NCBI GenBank assembly: GCA_902475245.1
Contig: CABRYP010000004.1
Coordinates: 1-64,000, forward strand
Reading direction: 5' to 3'
Length of the DNA: 64,000 nucleotides
DNA from: an uncultured Collinsella sp.
Lineage (GTDB): Bacteria > Actinomycetota > Coriobacteriia > Coriobacteriales > Coriobacteriaceae
Shown here: in pieces, positions 54,401 to 60,093 of the stretch
Layout: the number at the start of each line of letters is the position of its first letter
Numbering within the stretch: position 1 is the first letter of the stretch
Translations under genes and position numbers: made by a program
Notes under the pieces: generated by a model
Seen by the model: the letters and a program-made list of their open reading frames with translations, nothing else
What the model was told of the DNA's origin: nothing
Database searches by the model: none

Positions 54401-54509
54401 CCTCAACCCGCTCGCTATTGTCGGCATCGCGGCCGGCGTGATCGGCCTCGCGCTCATCGCCGTCTTCATGCTGACCAAGCGCGGCAAGGGTGACGGTAAT
54501 GCCCGATAA
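48480..54509 (+). CDS. Large surface protein with six Ig-like repeats, four DUF4430 domains, beta-propeller and InlB-type repeat; likely corrinoid capture
   Basis: A 2009-residue exported protein. Order: signal peptide (hydrophobic part 54-67), acidic Ala/Asp/Thr linker, six Ig-like repeats (about 207-897; each with a YQWLA- or YTWQIA-like core), four DUF4430 domains (about 900-1020, 1022-1140, 1145-1263, 1269-1377), a PQQ/WD-like propeller (about 1400-1800), an InlB B-repeat (GYTFGGWYTDEA...LYAKW), Gly/Ser and Lys/Asp linkers, and one C-terminal membrane helix (about 1974-1996) with a basic end. DUF4430 is related to the beta-domain of human transcobalamin. No LPxTG is present. The riboswitch upstream supports B12 binding. 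GGAGGGAAGGGGG seven bases before ATG 48480 sets the start; ATG 48561 is an alternative. Confidence 0.8.
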   Translation: MGELERSMRDDVGQPQGNAPSTDNGGQMDMFEDERKRASLRRHGAIARGVAKRGLVAFLAFAMAFGTTPAQLWADGAEGIAEAVAQATTPSEGAQATDGAADTTAAAADANDSAAGGSSETGDTGSAAPDNVSDDASDDPAASDPASATPASEASDTTAETGDATAVASEPSVAKAASRAADTFSSNNGVSVGKSQSPSRWAGSNFTAFIQSNTTLYANVWTSSSKRASASGCTYQWLAADISNKSDADNSAFVPVEGQTGASIVLDDALRTQLNGKCLRVRITDASGNVIYGPTKGANNQKLTATNTIKAPVPTKTALDAKSYVLIQSSADDSSSYSSVKAEILNPGTTLWANAYDGEAVPNKRIAAQGGWTYQWLASDTRDAEDSAYQVIPGQTGQSLTITDELASQLAGKYIRVKVVGDGQELYGPSSSFGTPASVGYNTPGPVAASDQIALGHIVLAYNGAEFGDDYENVPNANVGDTIKAAAYYLNYDTPADLYGSDKVDFSWWVADSADGTFEQVATGDTFTVTKECANRYLKVVAKAKKGIPGSDSCETKAGRILPKGATTLDSVAFTNASKGAKDTGSTIEACAYKAVDYSSEPVTEGVTYTWRWSSVDPSSSAFDAKTDWHVAEGKTDSSFTIPDDYAKRWVSVSATAGDNTVEATTAVAVKAAGSHELFLAYLKKIVGDQSDDAKFVYKSGEKIGVTAFEKTSAGTKGAELTSDQLTYTWQIADSAQGPFTTLTDENAHRPSFVISQKYVGKYLKCIVDGGYNTDYASTRYAIVKGEDAKAYTLTSVNVASSGNLAQVGGTLTPTANYMATGDWGDYETALPEGSLVDYRWYLADDAEGTNAHELFGADETTGAITLPASAEGKYAYVVANAGNNDVKSTAWLVNSSDEKSLSVNVRVVGVSKHDVGQSYDLVDWVPTASFEWSSTQKMSAWDIFAKVLDDAGYSYSTDGGVPYSVTNPDKSQTLAMENTASGYKYWRFDINGKAANSYATGYYPSDGDTLELVYEDPTGTVSTQVSATCSVVGTDAKGAQQTWAAAQSITLKKGSTAADLSEQLFKQTGLKADYDPNGSWGWALNSITSPFDSGRTLAYDPTTEAYWQLFINGKSSMVGAGGYTLKAGDSVVWYYSKYNDPAPADQLSVSCTVIGQDASGARQTWAQPTTALVDEGTTAADLSEQIFKKSGIGAKTGESSFGWYLESLTSPFEKNVTLSSEKVDENTWKYWQFFVNGKPVDVGAGAYTLKASDEIAWVYGSDGTMPGQVSVSMEIIGKKDDKAQRWTDPSMQVFVEGATIKDASAAYFDAVGVKSKMYDQFGYWGVHTLVSPLDGTELSGAWSFFVNGVPGSQLDSDYVLKSGDKIVWAYAAGDTVPNPDEVVVDPSASRPTDWKADWSGNSNAVVENVSTPTGALASSWTFDWKAYSGATYPNASEPIVVNGNVYLAVNKRLLKIDAESGKVLAESNLKTAIGYTTRPIYTNGLVIVPLDGGAVQALTADTLTTVWVTDPVSKTAQSNSQLTVDGNYLYVGTVDVDYGKGVYNNGHLTRINILTGAVSWQHVNADEGYYWTGATVGDGFILVPTSAGTVEMLSKSSGAVLGSVSVGAIVNSSCVLSADGSHAYLISRDGKLHVLAISDGSSRDADAASRISEERVVDLGLTGCACMPTLYGNKLIVGGEVSGGSALAIVDLDNDFATTLVSSADGSALPIGGIKGAPLVSAQADGTYVYFTVNYGATSDYVNYTSGGGVYRYKLGDAQATGAFSATGHNNYCDSPIACDAKGNLYYINDSGTLFKLNGGVKVSFETGEGSKVDFQTTADGKLVKPADPTREGYTFGGWYTDEACTEAYDFSTPVTADMTLYAKWTKNAVNPDGNGGSGSNGGSGSGTGAGTGAGTGSGSKGGAVAPGQKPVTKTTVSTKSGTKDNKSDKKDSDKSDKKDEKKSDKKDGKSDKASASTTTAKKSTEASAQESGLNPLAIVGIAAGVIGLALIAVFMLTKRGKGDGNAR

Positions 54510-55401
54510 GCCCAAGGGGACCAACGGGCAGCAGCCCGACTCCTCGTTTATCCAGCTCGACGATGCAAAGCAAAAGGGCGCCGCTTCGGCGGCGTCCGCC
54601 CCGCGGCGCAAGGCGATGCTTGGCGCTCTGACCGCGGTTTGTATCGCGTTGATCGTCGTATCGCTGGGCTTTGTCCACCCCTCCGAGAGCGGCGCCTGGT
54701 CCATTGATTGGATCGTCCAGACCGTGACGGGGGAGAGCGTCGTCGCCAATGATGCCAAGGTGCCTGGTTCGGCTGCTGCTTCTAGCAAGGCCGACTCCAA
54801 GAATTCCAAGGTTTCGGGCGATGCGAAAGATAAGTCCAAGGACTCGGGTGACGCCAAGGGCGATTCCGAGTCTTCGAACAAGAGCTCGGATAAAAACTCG
54901 GAAGGCAAAAAGTCCGAAGAGCAGGATGGCAAGAAGTCTGGCGAAGCATCGGTTTCTCAGAATACCGGAGCTGCCGATACGTCCAACACGTCTGGCGGTG
55001 CCTCTTCGGGCGGTGGCCAGTCGTCTGGCGGGGCCACGGCCTCTAACGGCGGAGGCGCTTCCACGGGCGGCCAGGGTGGCTCGCAGGAGTCTGGATACGT
55101 TACTGTGTCGGTCTCGGTTACGTCGAGTGCCGTGGGCAATCCTGTGTCCGCCGGCGGCACCTATACCTTTAACGAAGGTGCCACCGTCTACGACGCCCTA
55201 TGCGCGCTCGGGCTTTCCGTCAACGCACACGGCTCATCGTACGGCACGTATGTCGCCGCGATCGGCGGTTTGGCCGAGAAGCAGTATGGCGGCACGAGCG
55301 GTTGGATGTACTCTGTCAACGGCTCGACGCCCATGACGGCCTGCAGCAACTACGTTCTCTCCAACGGCGACAACGTCGTCTGGTATTACGTAACAGGCTA
55401 G
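54499..55401 (+). CDS. N-terminally anchored DUF4430 protein, second gene of the B12-controlled operon
   Basis: A 300-residue protein starting at ATG 54499, 11 bases inside the preceding gene, so it is translationally coupled to it; AAGGGTGA at 54486-54493 is its ribosome site. A cytoplasmic tail of about 38 residues leads to one membrane helix (MLGALTAVCIALIVVSLGFV, about 40-59) with basic residues before it, so the rest is outside. A long, low-complexity Ser/Lys/Asp/Gly linker (about 80-195) ends in a single DUF4430 domain (VTVSVSVTSS...GTSGWMYSVNGSTPM...GDNVVWYYV), including the conserved GWMYSVNG stretch. It probably works with the large protein, as receptor and hand-over or processing partner. 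That role is inferred. Confidence 0.8.
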   Translation: MPDKPKGTNGQQPDSSFIQLDDAKQKGAASAASAPRRKAMLGALTAVCIALIVVSLGFVHPSESGAWSIDWIVQTVTGESVVANDAKVPGSAAASSKADSKNSKVSGDAKDKSKDSGDAKGDSESSNKSSDKNSEGKKSEEQDGKKSGEASVSQNTGAADTSNTSGGASSGGGQSSGGATASNGGGASTGGQGGSQESGYVTVSVSVTSSAVGNPVSAGGTYTFNEGATVYDALCALGLSVNAHGSSYGTYVAAIGGLAEKQYGGTSGWMYSVNGSTPMTACSNYVLSNGDNVVWYYVTG

Positions 55402-55470
55402 GGATCTCAACATAACGCACGGAACGGGCAGCTCGGACAAACATCCAGGCCGCCCGTTTTTTGATGCGAA

Positions 55471-55656
55471 TGGGACGGAGTTTCCCAATCAAGGCTCAAC
55501 CGGAAAGCGCATCCCACTTTTGAGCTGAATTCTGGGATGCACTTTCCGGTTGGAGTTCTATTGGGAAACTGTGTCCCGTTTTGAGGTCCTATTCTGGGAT
55601 GCGGTTTCCCCGGGGAGGCCCATGGGAAAGCGTGTCCCATTTCGGCATCGTGATCC
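55471..55656. repeat. Three tandem 62-base units, six alternating 17-base motifs
   Basis: Copies of TGGGAYRCRSTTTCCCR lie at 55471-55487 (+), 55500-55516 (-), 55533-55549 (+), 55562-55578 (-), 55595-55611 (+) and 55623-55639 (-). Centres are 29, 33, 29, 33 and 28 bases apart. Each +/- pair plus a 16-base tail (CTTTTGAG-like) makes a unit of exactly 62 bases: 55471-55532, 55533-55594, 55595-55656. Copies differ by a few bases. It lies just after the DUF4430 operon. It is not CRISPR-like, because the whole unit is conserved rather than alternating repeat and unique spacer. Protein-binding array or RNA hairpin array are both possible. Confidence 0.8.
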
Positions 55657-55701
55657 GTCTCGTGCGCTCTTATCGGCAATTATAGAAAGCTCGGCAAACA
55701 A

Positions 55702-55736
55702 AAAGCCGGCTGGAACGTGATGTTCCAGCCGGCTTT
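55702..55736 (-). terminator. Intrinsic terminator of the first GtrA gene
   Basis: A perfect 15-base stem, AAAGCCGGCTGGAAC (55702-55716) with its complement at 55722-55736 and a 5-base loop; on the minus strand TTTTTGTTT follows. It may also stop rightward transcripts. Confidence 0.9.
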
Positions 55737-55760
55737 GCGTTCAAGCATATGTTCGGCAAT

Positions 55761-56168
55761 CTACGACCTTGCGCCTTCGAGGAAGAAGCGGCGGCTGAAG
55801 TAGTTGTACCAGGTGACCAGGAACGTGGCGATGGCCTTCATGGCCTGGTAGCCGATACTCAAAAACGTGACGCCCACAAACATGTACAGGTCGTTGAGGC
55901 CCAGGCCAATCACCGACAGGATGGTGAAGATCGTGAACTCGCGCTTGCGGCTCATGCCCTCGCGGTGATCGAACACGTACTTCATGCTGAGCCAGTAGTT
56001 GACCACAACGGACGTGATGAACGAGGCCGTGGTGCTCATCAAAAAGTCGAGGTGGAACAGCTCGACCAGCGCAATGAGCATGCCCCAGTCGATGCCAAAG
56101 GAGATAAGACCCACGACGGCGAACTTGAGGAACTGCTTGGTATGAGGTTGTGCCAGCGCCTTGCGCAC
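55761..56168 (-). CDS. GtrA family membrane protein (copy 1)
   Basis: A protein of about 135 residues with four membrane helices, of the GtrA family that moves or helps move lipid-linked sugars for surface glycosylation. Helices are in FLKFAVVGLISFGIDWGML, FLMSTTASFITSVVVNYWL, FTIFTILSVIGLGLNDLYMF and a final AIATFLVTWYNYFSRRFFL. I take GTG 56168 as the start, because VRKALAQ then matches the MQKLLAQ start of the second copy; a longer frame from TTG 56249 lacks a ribosome site. The partner glycosyltransferase is not next to it. It is separated from copy 2 by a terminator. Confidence 0.8.
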   Translation of the reverse strand: MRKALAQPHTKQFLKFAVVGLISFGIDWGMLIALVELFHLDFLMSTTASFITSVVVNYWLSMKYVFDHREGMSRKREFTIFTILSVIGLGLNDLYMFVGVTFLSIGYQAMKAIATFLVTWYNYFSRRFFLEGARS

Positions 56169-56319
56169 GTAATCACATCCAATGCGTTTGATGAATCGAG
56201 CAGACGATACTTTAGAGCTTTTGAAAGCGAAACGTAAGGGCTTTGCCAAGAACTATACGAACTCGCCAGATTTGCAAGAGCTAATCCGCAAACGTTGAAA
56301 AGTTGCCCGCAAACGAAAG

Positions 56320-56363
56320 GGGCCCGGGGCAACGTCACGAATGGTGAACGTTGTCCCGGGCCC
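56320..56363 (-). terminator. Intrinsic terminator between the two GtrA genes
   Basis: A long stem (56320-56335 with 56347-56363, one mismatch) made of GGGCCCGGGGCAACGT; on the minus strand CCTTTCG follows. It ends the transcript of GtrA copy 2. Confidence 0.75.
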
Positions 56364-56383
56364 TGCTGCGAGCGGATACGCCC

Positions 56384-56779
56384 TTATTTGGACTCTTCGC
56401 CCTCCAGGAAGATCTTTCGGGTCACAAAGTTGTAGACCATAACAAGCGCGGTGGCGCAAATCTTGGCGATATTGGCCTCGAGGCCCAGGCCGGCGTTGAG
56501 GGCCAGCACGATGCCGTCGTTGAGTGCCAGGCCAATAACAGACAACACGACAAAGATAATGAACTCGCGGCGGCGGCTCATGCCCTCCTTGTGCGCAAAC
56601 ACGTACTTCATGCTCGCGACGTAGTTAAAGATGAGCGAGACGATAAAGCCGCTGGTGTTGGCGATCAGGATATTGAGGCCTAGGCCGTAGTGGAGCAGAT
56701 TCATGATGCCAAAGTCGATGACGGTGGCAATGACGCCGACGACGCCAAACTTCATGATCTGCGCAAGGAGCTTTTGCAT
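56384..56779 (-). CDS. GtrA family membrane protein (copy 2)
   Basis: A 131-residue, four-helix GtrA-type protein. Its helices and loops align with copy 1 on the left: IMKFGVVGVIATVIDFGIM, VSLIFNYVASMKYVFAHKEGMSRRREF (compare YVFDHREGMSRKREF in copy 1), FIIFVVLSVIGLALND and a final VTRKIFLEGEESK. AAGGCAGG before ATG 56779 supports the start; an ATG at 56842 gives a longer tail that the paralog does not have. It lies 78 bases downstream of fbp on the same strand and could be co-transcribed with it. The role in lipid-linked sugar transfer is taken from the family. Confidence 0.82.
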   Translation of the reverse strand: MQKLLAQIMKFGVVGVIATVIDFGIMNLLHYGLGLNILIANTSGFIVSLIFNYVASMKYVFAHKEGMSRRREFIIFVVLSVIGLALNDGIVLALNAGLGLEANIAKICATALVMVYNFVTRKIFLEGEESK

Positions 56780-56857
56780 GGTACCTGCCTTAGGGTGGCG
56801 TCGGGGCGCCGTGGGGATGACAAACTCAGCAAGTTTAGCCAATCCCCGCAGGCGGGG

Positions 56858-58774
56858 CTAGGCGCGCTCCTCGATAGCACCGTTTCTATATGCATCGAGC
56901 AGCTGGCGCAGATCCTGGATCTGGCTGCGAATTTTGGCGCCAGTATCGGTGTCGCTCACCATGCGGCGACGGTCTGCTTGGTCAAAACGGTTGGTCTCGC
57001 TTTCGATGTCCACGTTGCGGGTGAGCGCCTCGGCAACGGTGGTAAAGGCCTGGTGCGACTTGAGGCGGCATCCGCGCGAACTCGAGATGAGCGTGTAGCC
57101 GGCGATGCCCGTTTTGGGGTGGTAGGCGCGGCAGAAACCGCCGTCGATGACCAGCAGCTTGCCGTTGGCACGGATGGGCTGCTCGCCCCTGGTGGTCTTG
57201 ACCGGGGTGTGGCCGTTGATGATGTGTCCTGTTGGCGAGCAGGCCATGGGAGTGACGCCAAACTCGCGCATGATGTCGTCGCAAACGGATGACGACGTGG
57301 TGAGCGTATAGTACGGGTCCATCGGCTCGACCCACGTGCTCTTGTCGGCGATGTAGGCGCGCTCGAACGTGCGCACCAGACGTCCGCTGGCGGGTGAGTT
57401 AAAGCCGATCCACAGGTACCACATCCAGTCGAGGGCATCGCGGTCGCCGACGCGCCAGGCGCGGCGGGCGATATGGTCGCAGAAATCAAAATAATCGCGG
57501 CCGGCGTGCCACGTACCCAGGCAGTTCATACTGCTAAAGGTGCCGTCTTCGTTGAGCGGCACGCAGCCGTGGAACAGCAGGTTGCCGTTGGCGACCTTAT
57601 ACATGGAGCCGTGGGTATAGAGGAAATCGATGTGGCGATGCAGGTGATCGGCGGTGACAAACTCGGACACGAGCTTGTCGATGATGTGCTGCTCCTCGGG
57701 CGTGAGCGTGTAGGGGTCCGCCGGATCGACGGTGGGGAAGTCGTTGGTCGTGAGCGGCCACACGCTGCCGTCGGCAAGCGTGACTGTGCCGGCGTCGTGA
57801 TCGATCTTGTCGAGCAGCAGGCGGTCGGCCATGTCGAACTCGGGGTGGCGCTGGATAATCTGGCCCTCGAGCTTAAAGAGCAGGACATTAATGGCTTTGA
57901 TCAGCGGGCTTATCGGCTCGCCGGCGGTATAGGTGGCGTCGGCGAAGGCAACAAGCTCGCGCAGCGAGATGCCATAGTCGTTCTCGAGAATCTCGTAGTT
58001 GTCGTAGCGCAGGTTGTTGCGCAGCACCGTGGCGATGCAGGCGGGCTCACCGGCCGCAGCGCCCATCCACAGCAGATCGTGGTTACCCCACTGAATATCG
58101 AGCGAATGATAGGTGAGCAGGCGGTCCATAATCTTGGCCGCACCGCCGCCACGGTCGAAGATGTCGCCCACCAAGTGCAGGTGGTCGACGGCGAGGCGCT
58201 TGATGAGCGAGGCAAGCGACTCGATAAAGTCGTCGGCGCTGGCGGTCTCCAAGATGGATTCGATAATGCGCTCGTGATAACGCACGCGGTAGTTGTTCTT
58301 GTCTGGATGCGTGTGCAGCAACTCGTCGATGATGTAGGCGTAATCGCGCGGGATGGCCTTACGCACCTTGGAGCGGGTGTAGCGACTCGAAAGCGAGCGG
58401 GCAACCACAATGAGCTGGTCGAGCATGGTCTTGTACCAGGTGGGCGAGTCCTCGCGCCGGCTGCGGACAAGATCGATCTTCTCGCGCGGATAGTAGATGA
58501 GCGTGCACAGCTCGCCCTTTTCGTCAAAGGAGAGCGTGTCGCCAAAGATCTCGTCGACATGCTCGCGCACGACGCCCGAGCAGTTGTTGAGGATGTGCAT
58601 AAAGGCTTCGTATTCGCCATGCACATCGCTCATAAAATGCTCGGTGCCCTTGGGCAGGTTGAGGATGGCCGAGAGGTTGATGATCTCGGTGAATGCGGAT
58701 TGCTCGGCGGGGAACTGTCTCGACAGCAGGCGCAGATACTTGAAGTCTTGCGGATTGCGATCGAATGCGACCAT
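56858..58774 (-). CDS. fbp: Class III fructose-1,6-bisphosphatase
   Basis: A 638-residue enzyme of the class III FBPase type found in Firmicutes and relatives, unrelated to E. coli Fbp. It removes the 1-phosphate of fructose-1,6-bisphosphate in gluconeogenesis. It has a metallophosphatase core: FMSDVHGEYEAF (D-x-H), GDIFDRGGGA, WGNHDLLWMG (GNHD motif) and the later GHTPVKTTRGEQPI and DGGFCRAYHPKTGIAGYTLI. GGAAGGTG five bases before ATG 58774 sets the start and matches the normal family N-terminus. An inverted repeat in its leader (58793-58830) may bind a regulator. Divergent from the DegV gene. Confidence 0.93.
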   Translation of the reverse strand: MVAFDRNPQDFKYLRLLSRQFPAEQSAFTEIINLSAILNLPKGTEHFMSDVHGEYEAFMHILNNCSGVVREHVDEIFGDTLSFDEKGELCTLIYYPREKIDLVRSRREDSPTWYKTMLDQLIVVARSLSSRYTRSKVRKAIPRDYAYIIDELLHTHPDKNNYRVRYHERIIESILETASADDFIESLASLIKRLAVDHLHLVGDIFDRGGGAAKIMDRLLTYHSLDIQWGNHDLLWMGAAAGEPACIATVLRNNLRYDNYEILENDYGISLRELVAFADATYTAGEPISPLIKAINVLLFKLEGQIIQRHPEFDMADRLLLDKIDHDAGTVTLADGSVWPLTTNDFPTVDPADPYTLTPEEQHIIDKLVSEFVTADHLHRHIDFLYTHGSMYKVANGNLLFHGCVPLNEDGTFSSMNCLGTWHAGRDYFDFCDHIARRAWRVGDRDALDWMWYLWIGFNSPASGRLVRTFERAYIADKSTWVEPMDPYYTLTTSSSVCDDIMREFGVTPMACSPTGHIINGHTPVKTTRGEQPIRANGKLLVIDGGFCRAYHPKTGIAGYTLISSSRGCRLKSHQAFTTVAEALTRNVDIESETNRFDQADRRRMVSDTDTGAKIRSQIQDLRQLLDAYRNGAIEERA

Positions 58775-59094
58775 GAAACACCTTCCGATGGGGCTGGTAA
58801 AACTGATAAACAGCGTCAAACGTTTACCAGTATGCGCCGCTTTTGTTTCGATTTTGCGCCAGCGGCTGAATTGTCGGCTGAACGGTTTGGTAAATCGATT
58901 TAGTGAAGGTAGATGTGTCGGTTGGGTGGAGACGACAGAGGGTGTTTTCTCAGATATTTATGCGTGGGGTCGGTGGAAACGATGGTGGTAAAGATGTTCG
59001 CTATTTTTGGTTCGATTTGGTAAATAGTGGACATATGTACCGTATGTAGGCTCACTGTGCGATAATTTGCGCAGCAATGAGTAAGGAGCCTCAT
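58775..59094. other. Intergenic region between fbp and the DegV gene
   Basis: Shared upstream region of two divergent genes. The word TGGTAAA occurs four times: within the inverted repeat at 58793-58830 (both arms), and as TTTGGTAAAT at 58886-58895 and again at 59016-59025. GATAAT near 59062 may be the DegV -10 box. I see no gene here. Confidence 0.6.
58793..58830. promoter_or_regulatory. Inverted repeat in the fbp leader, possible operator
   Basis: CTGGTAAA (58793-58800) and TTTACCAG (58823-58830) form a perfect 8-base inverted repeat with a 22-base centre, 19 bases upstream of the fbp start. The half-site matches the TTTGGTAAAT words further upstream. Confidence 0.4.
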
Positions 59095-59985
59095 ATGAGT
59101 GATTTTGTCCTGACCTGTGAATCCGCCGCCGACCGAACCCGTGAGTTCTTTGCGTCGCGCAATATCCCTGTCGTGTGTTTTCATTACGAGATCGACGATG
59201 TTGTCTATACGGACGATCTGTATCAGTCGATTACGCCGGACAAGTTTTTTGCCCAGATTGCCGCGGGCGCCATGCCCAAGACGTCTCAGGTGAGCGTGGG
59301 TGAGTACGAGGAGTTTTGGGAGCCGTTTGTTGCCGAGGGTAAAGACGTGCTGCACCTGACGTTGTCGTCGGGTATTTCGGGCACGTATGGATCGGCCTGC
59401 GTCGCGGCGCAGATGCTTGCGGATCGCTATCCCGAGGGCGGCAAAGTGCGCGTCATCGATTCGCTGGCGGCGTCTTCGGGCTTTGGCCTGTTGTTGGAAT
59501 ATGCCGCCGATGTGCGCGATAGCGGGGCTTCACTCGACGAGACGGCTGCCTGGATCGAGGAGCACAAGCTCAACCTGCACCACTGGTTCTTCTCGACCGA
59601 TCTGTCGAGCTACCTGCGCGGCGGTCGCATTTCGGCCGCGAGCGCGATCATCGGCACGGCGCTTAAGATTTGCCCGCTTATGACGGTCGATTGCGAAGGT
59701 AAGCTGTCGCCACGTGAGAAGATTCGCACTAAGAAGCGCGCGATTTCCGAGATGGCTAAGACCATGATGGCACACGTACAGGACGGTGCAGATTATTCGG
59801 GTAAGTGCATCATGTCGCAGTCGGCGTGTCGCGAGGACGCCGAGGCCGTTGCGGCACTGATAGAGGAACAGGTTCCGCAGCTCAAAGGTAAGATTGAGAT
59901 CAATAGCATCGGTGCTCTGATTGGCTCGCATACCGGCCCTGGCACGGTGGCCGTCTTCTTTATGGGCGACAAGCGCGTGGACTAA
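59095..59985 (+). CDS. DegV family fatty-acid-binding protein
   Basis: A 296-residue protein of the DegV/FakB type, which binds a fatty acid and, in FakB, presents it to the kinase FakA for phosphorylation. Family features are the opening FVLTCESAADR, KTSQVSVGEYEEFW, LTLSSGISGTYGSA (the SSxxSGTY ligand loop), LHHWFFSTDLSSYLRGGRIS and the late HTGPGTVAVFF. AAGGAG at 59082-59087 favours ATG 59095 over ATG 59077. No fakA is next to it. It ends before a bidirectional terminator. Confidence 0.9.
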   Translation: MSDFVLTCESAADRTREFFASRNIPVVCFHYEIDDVVYTDDLYQSITPDKFFAQIAAGAMPKTSQVSVGEYEEFWEPFVAEGKDVLHLTLSSGISGTYGSACVAAQMLADRYPEGGKVRVIDSLAASSGFGLLLEYAADVRDSGASLDETAAWIEEHKLNLHHWFFSTDLSSYLRGGRISAASAIIGTALKICPLMTVDCEGKLSPREKIRTKKRAISEMAKTMMAHVQDGADYSGKCIMSQSACREDAEAVAALIEEQVPQLKGKIEINSIGALIGSHTGPGTVAVFFMGDKRVD

Positions 59986-60050
59986 CGTTTGTGGGCTGGC
60001 TGACGGTTTTAACGGCTGCGCCTGTCCCTCCCGACATTCGATAACAGAAA

Positions 60051-60083
60051 AAGGCCCGTCCCGTTGTTTGCGGGACGGGCCTT
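60051..60083. terminator. Bidirectional terminator between the DegV and TIM-barrel genes
   Basis: A perfect 13-base stem, AAGGCCCGTCCCG (60051-60063) with its complement at 60071-60083, between converging genes. Confidence 0.85.
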
Positions 60084-60093
60084 GCTGCTGCGG

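Noticed and set aside
54091..54509. LPxTG sorting signal at the end of the large DUF4430 protein
   Set aside because: No LPxTG or LAxTG precedes the C-terminal helix; it looks like a plain membrane anchor.
55471..55656. CRISPR array
   Set aside because: The repeats alternate in orientation and the DNA between them is itself conserved from unit to unit; no cas gene is present.
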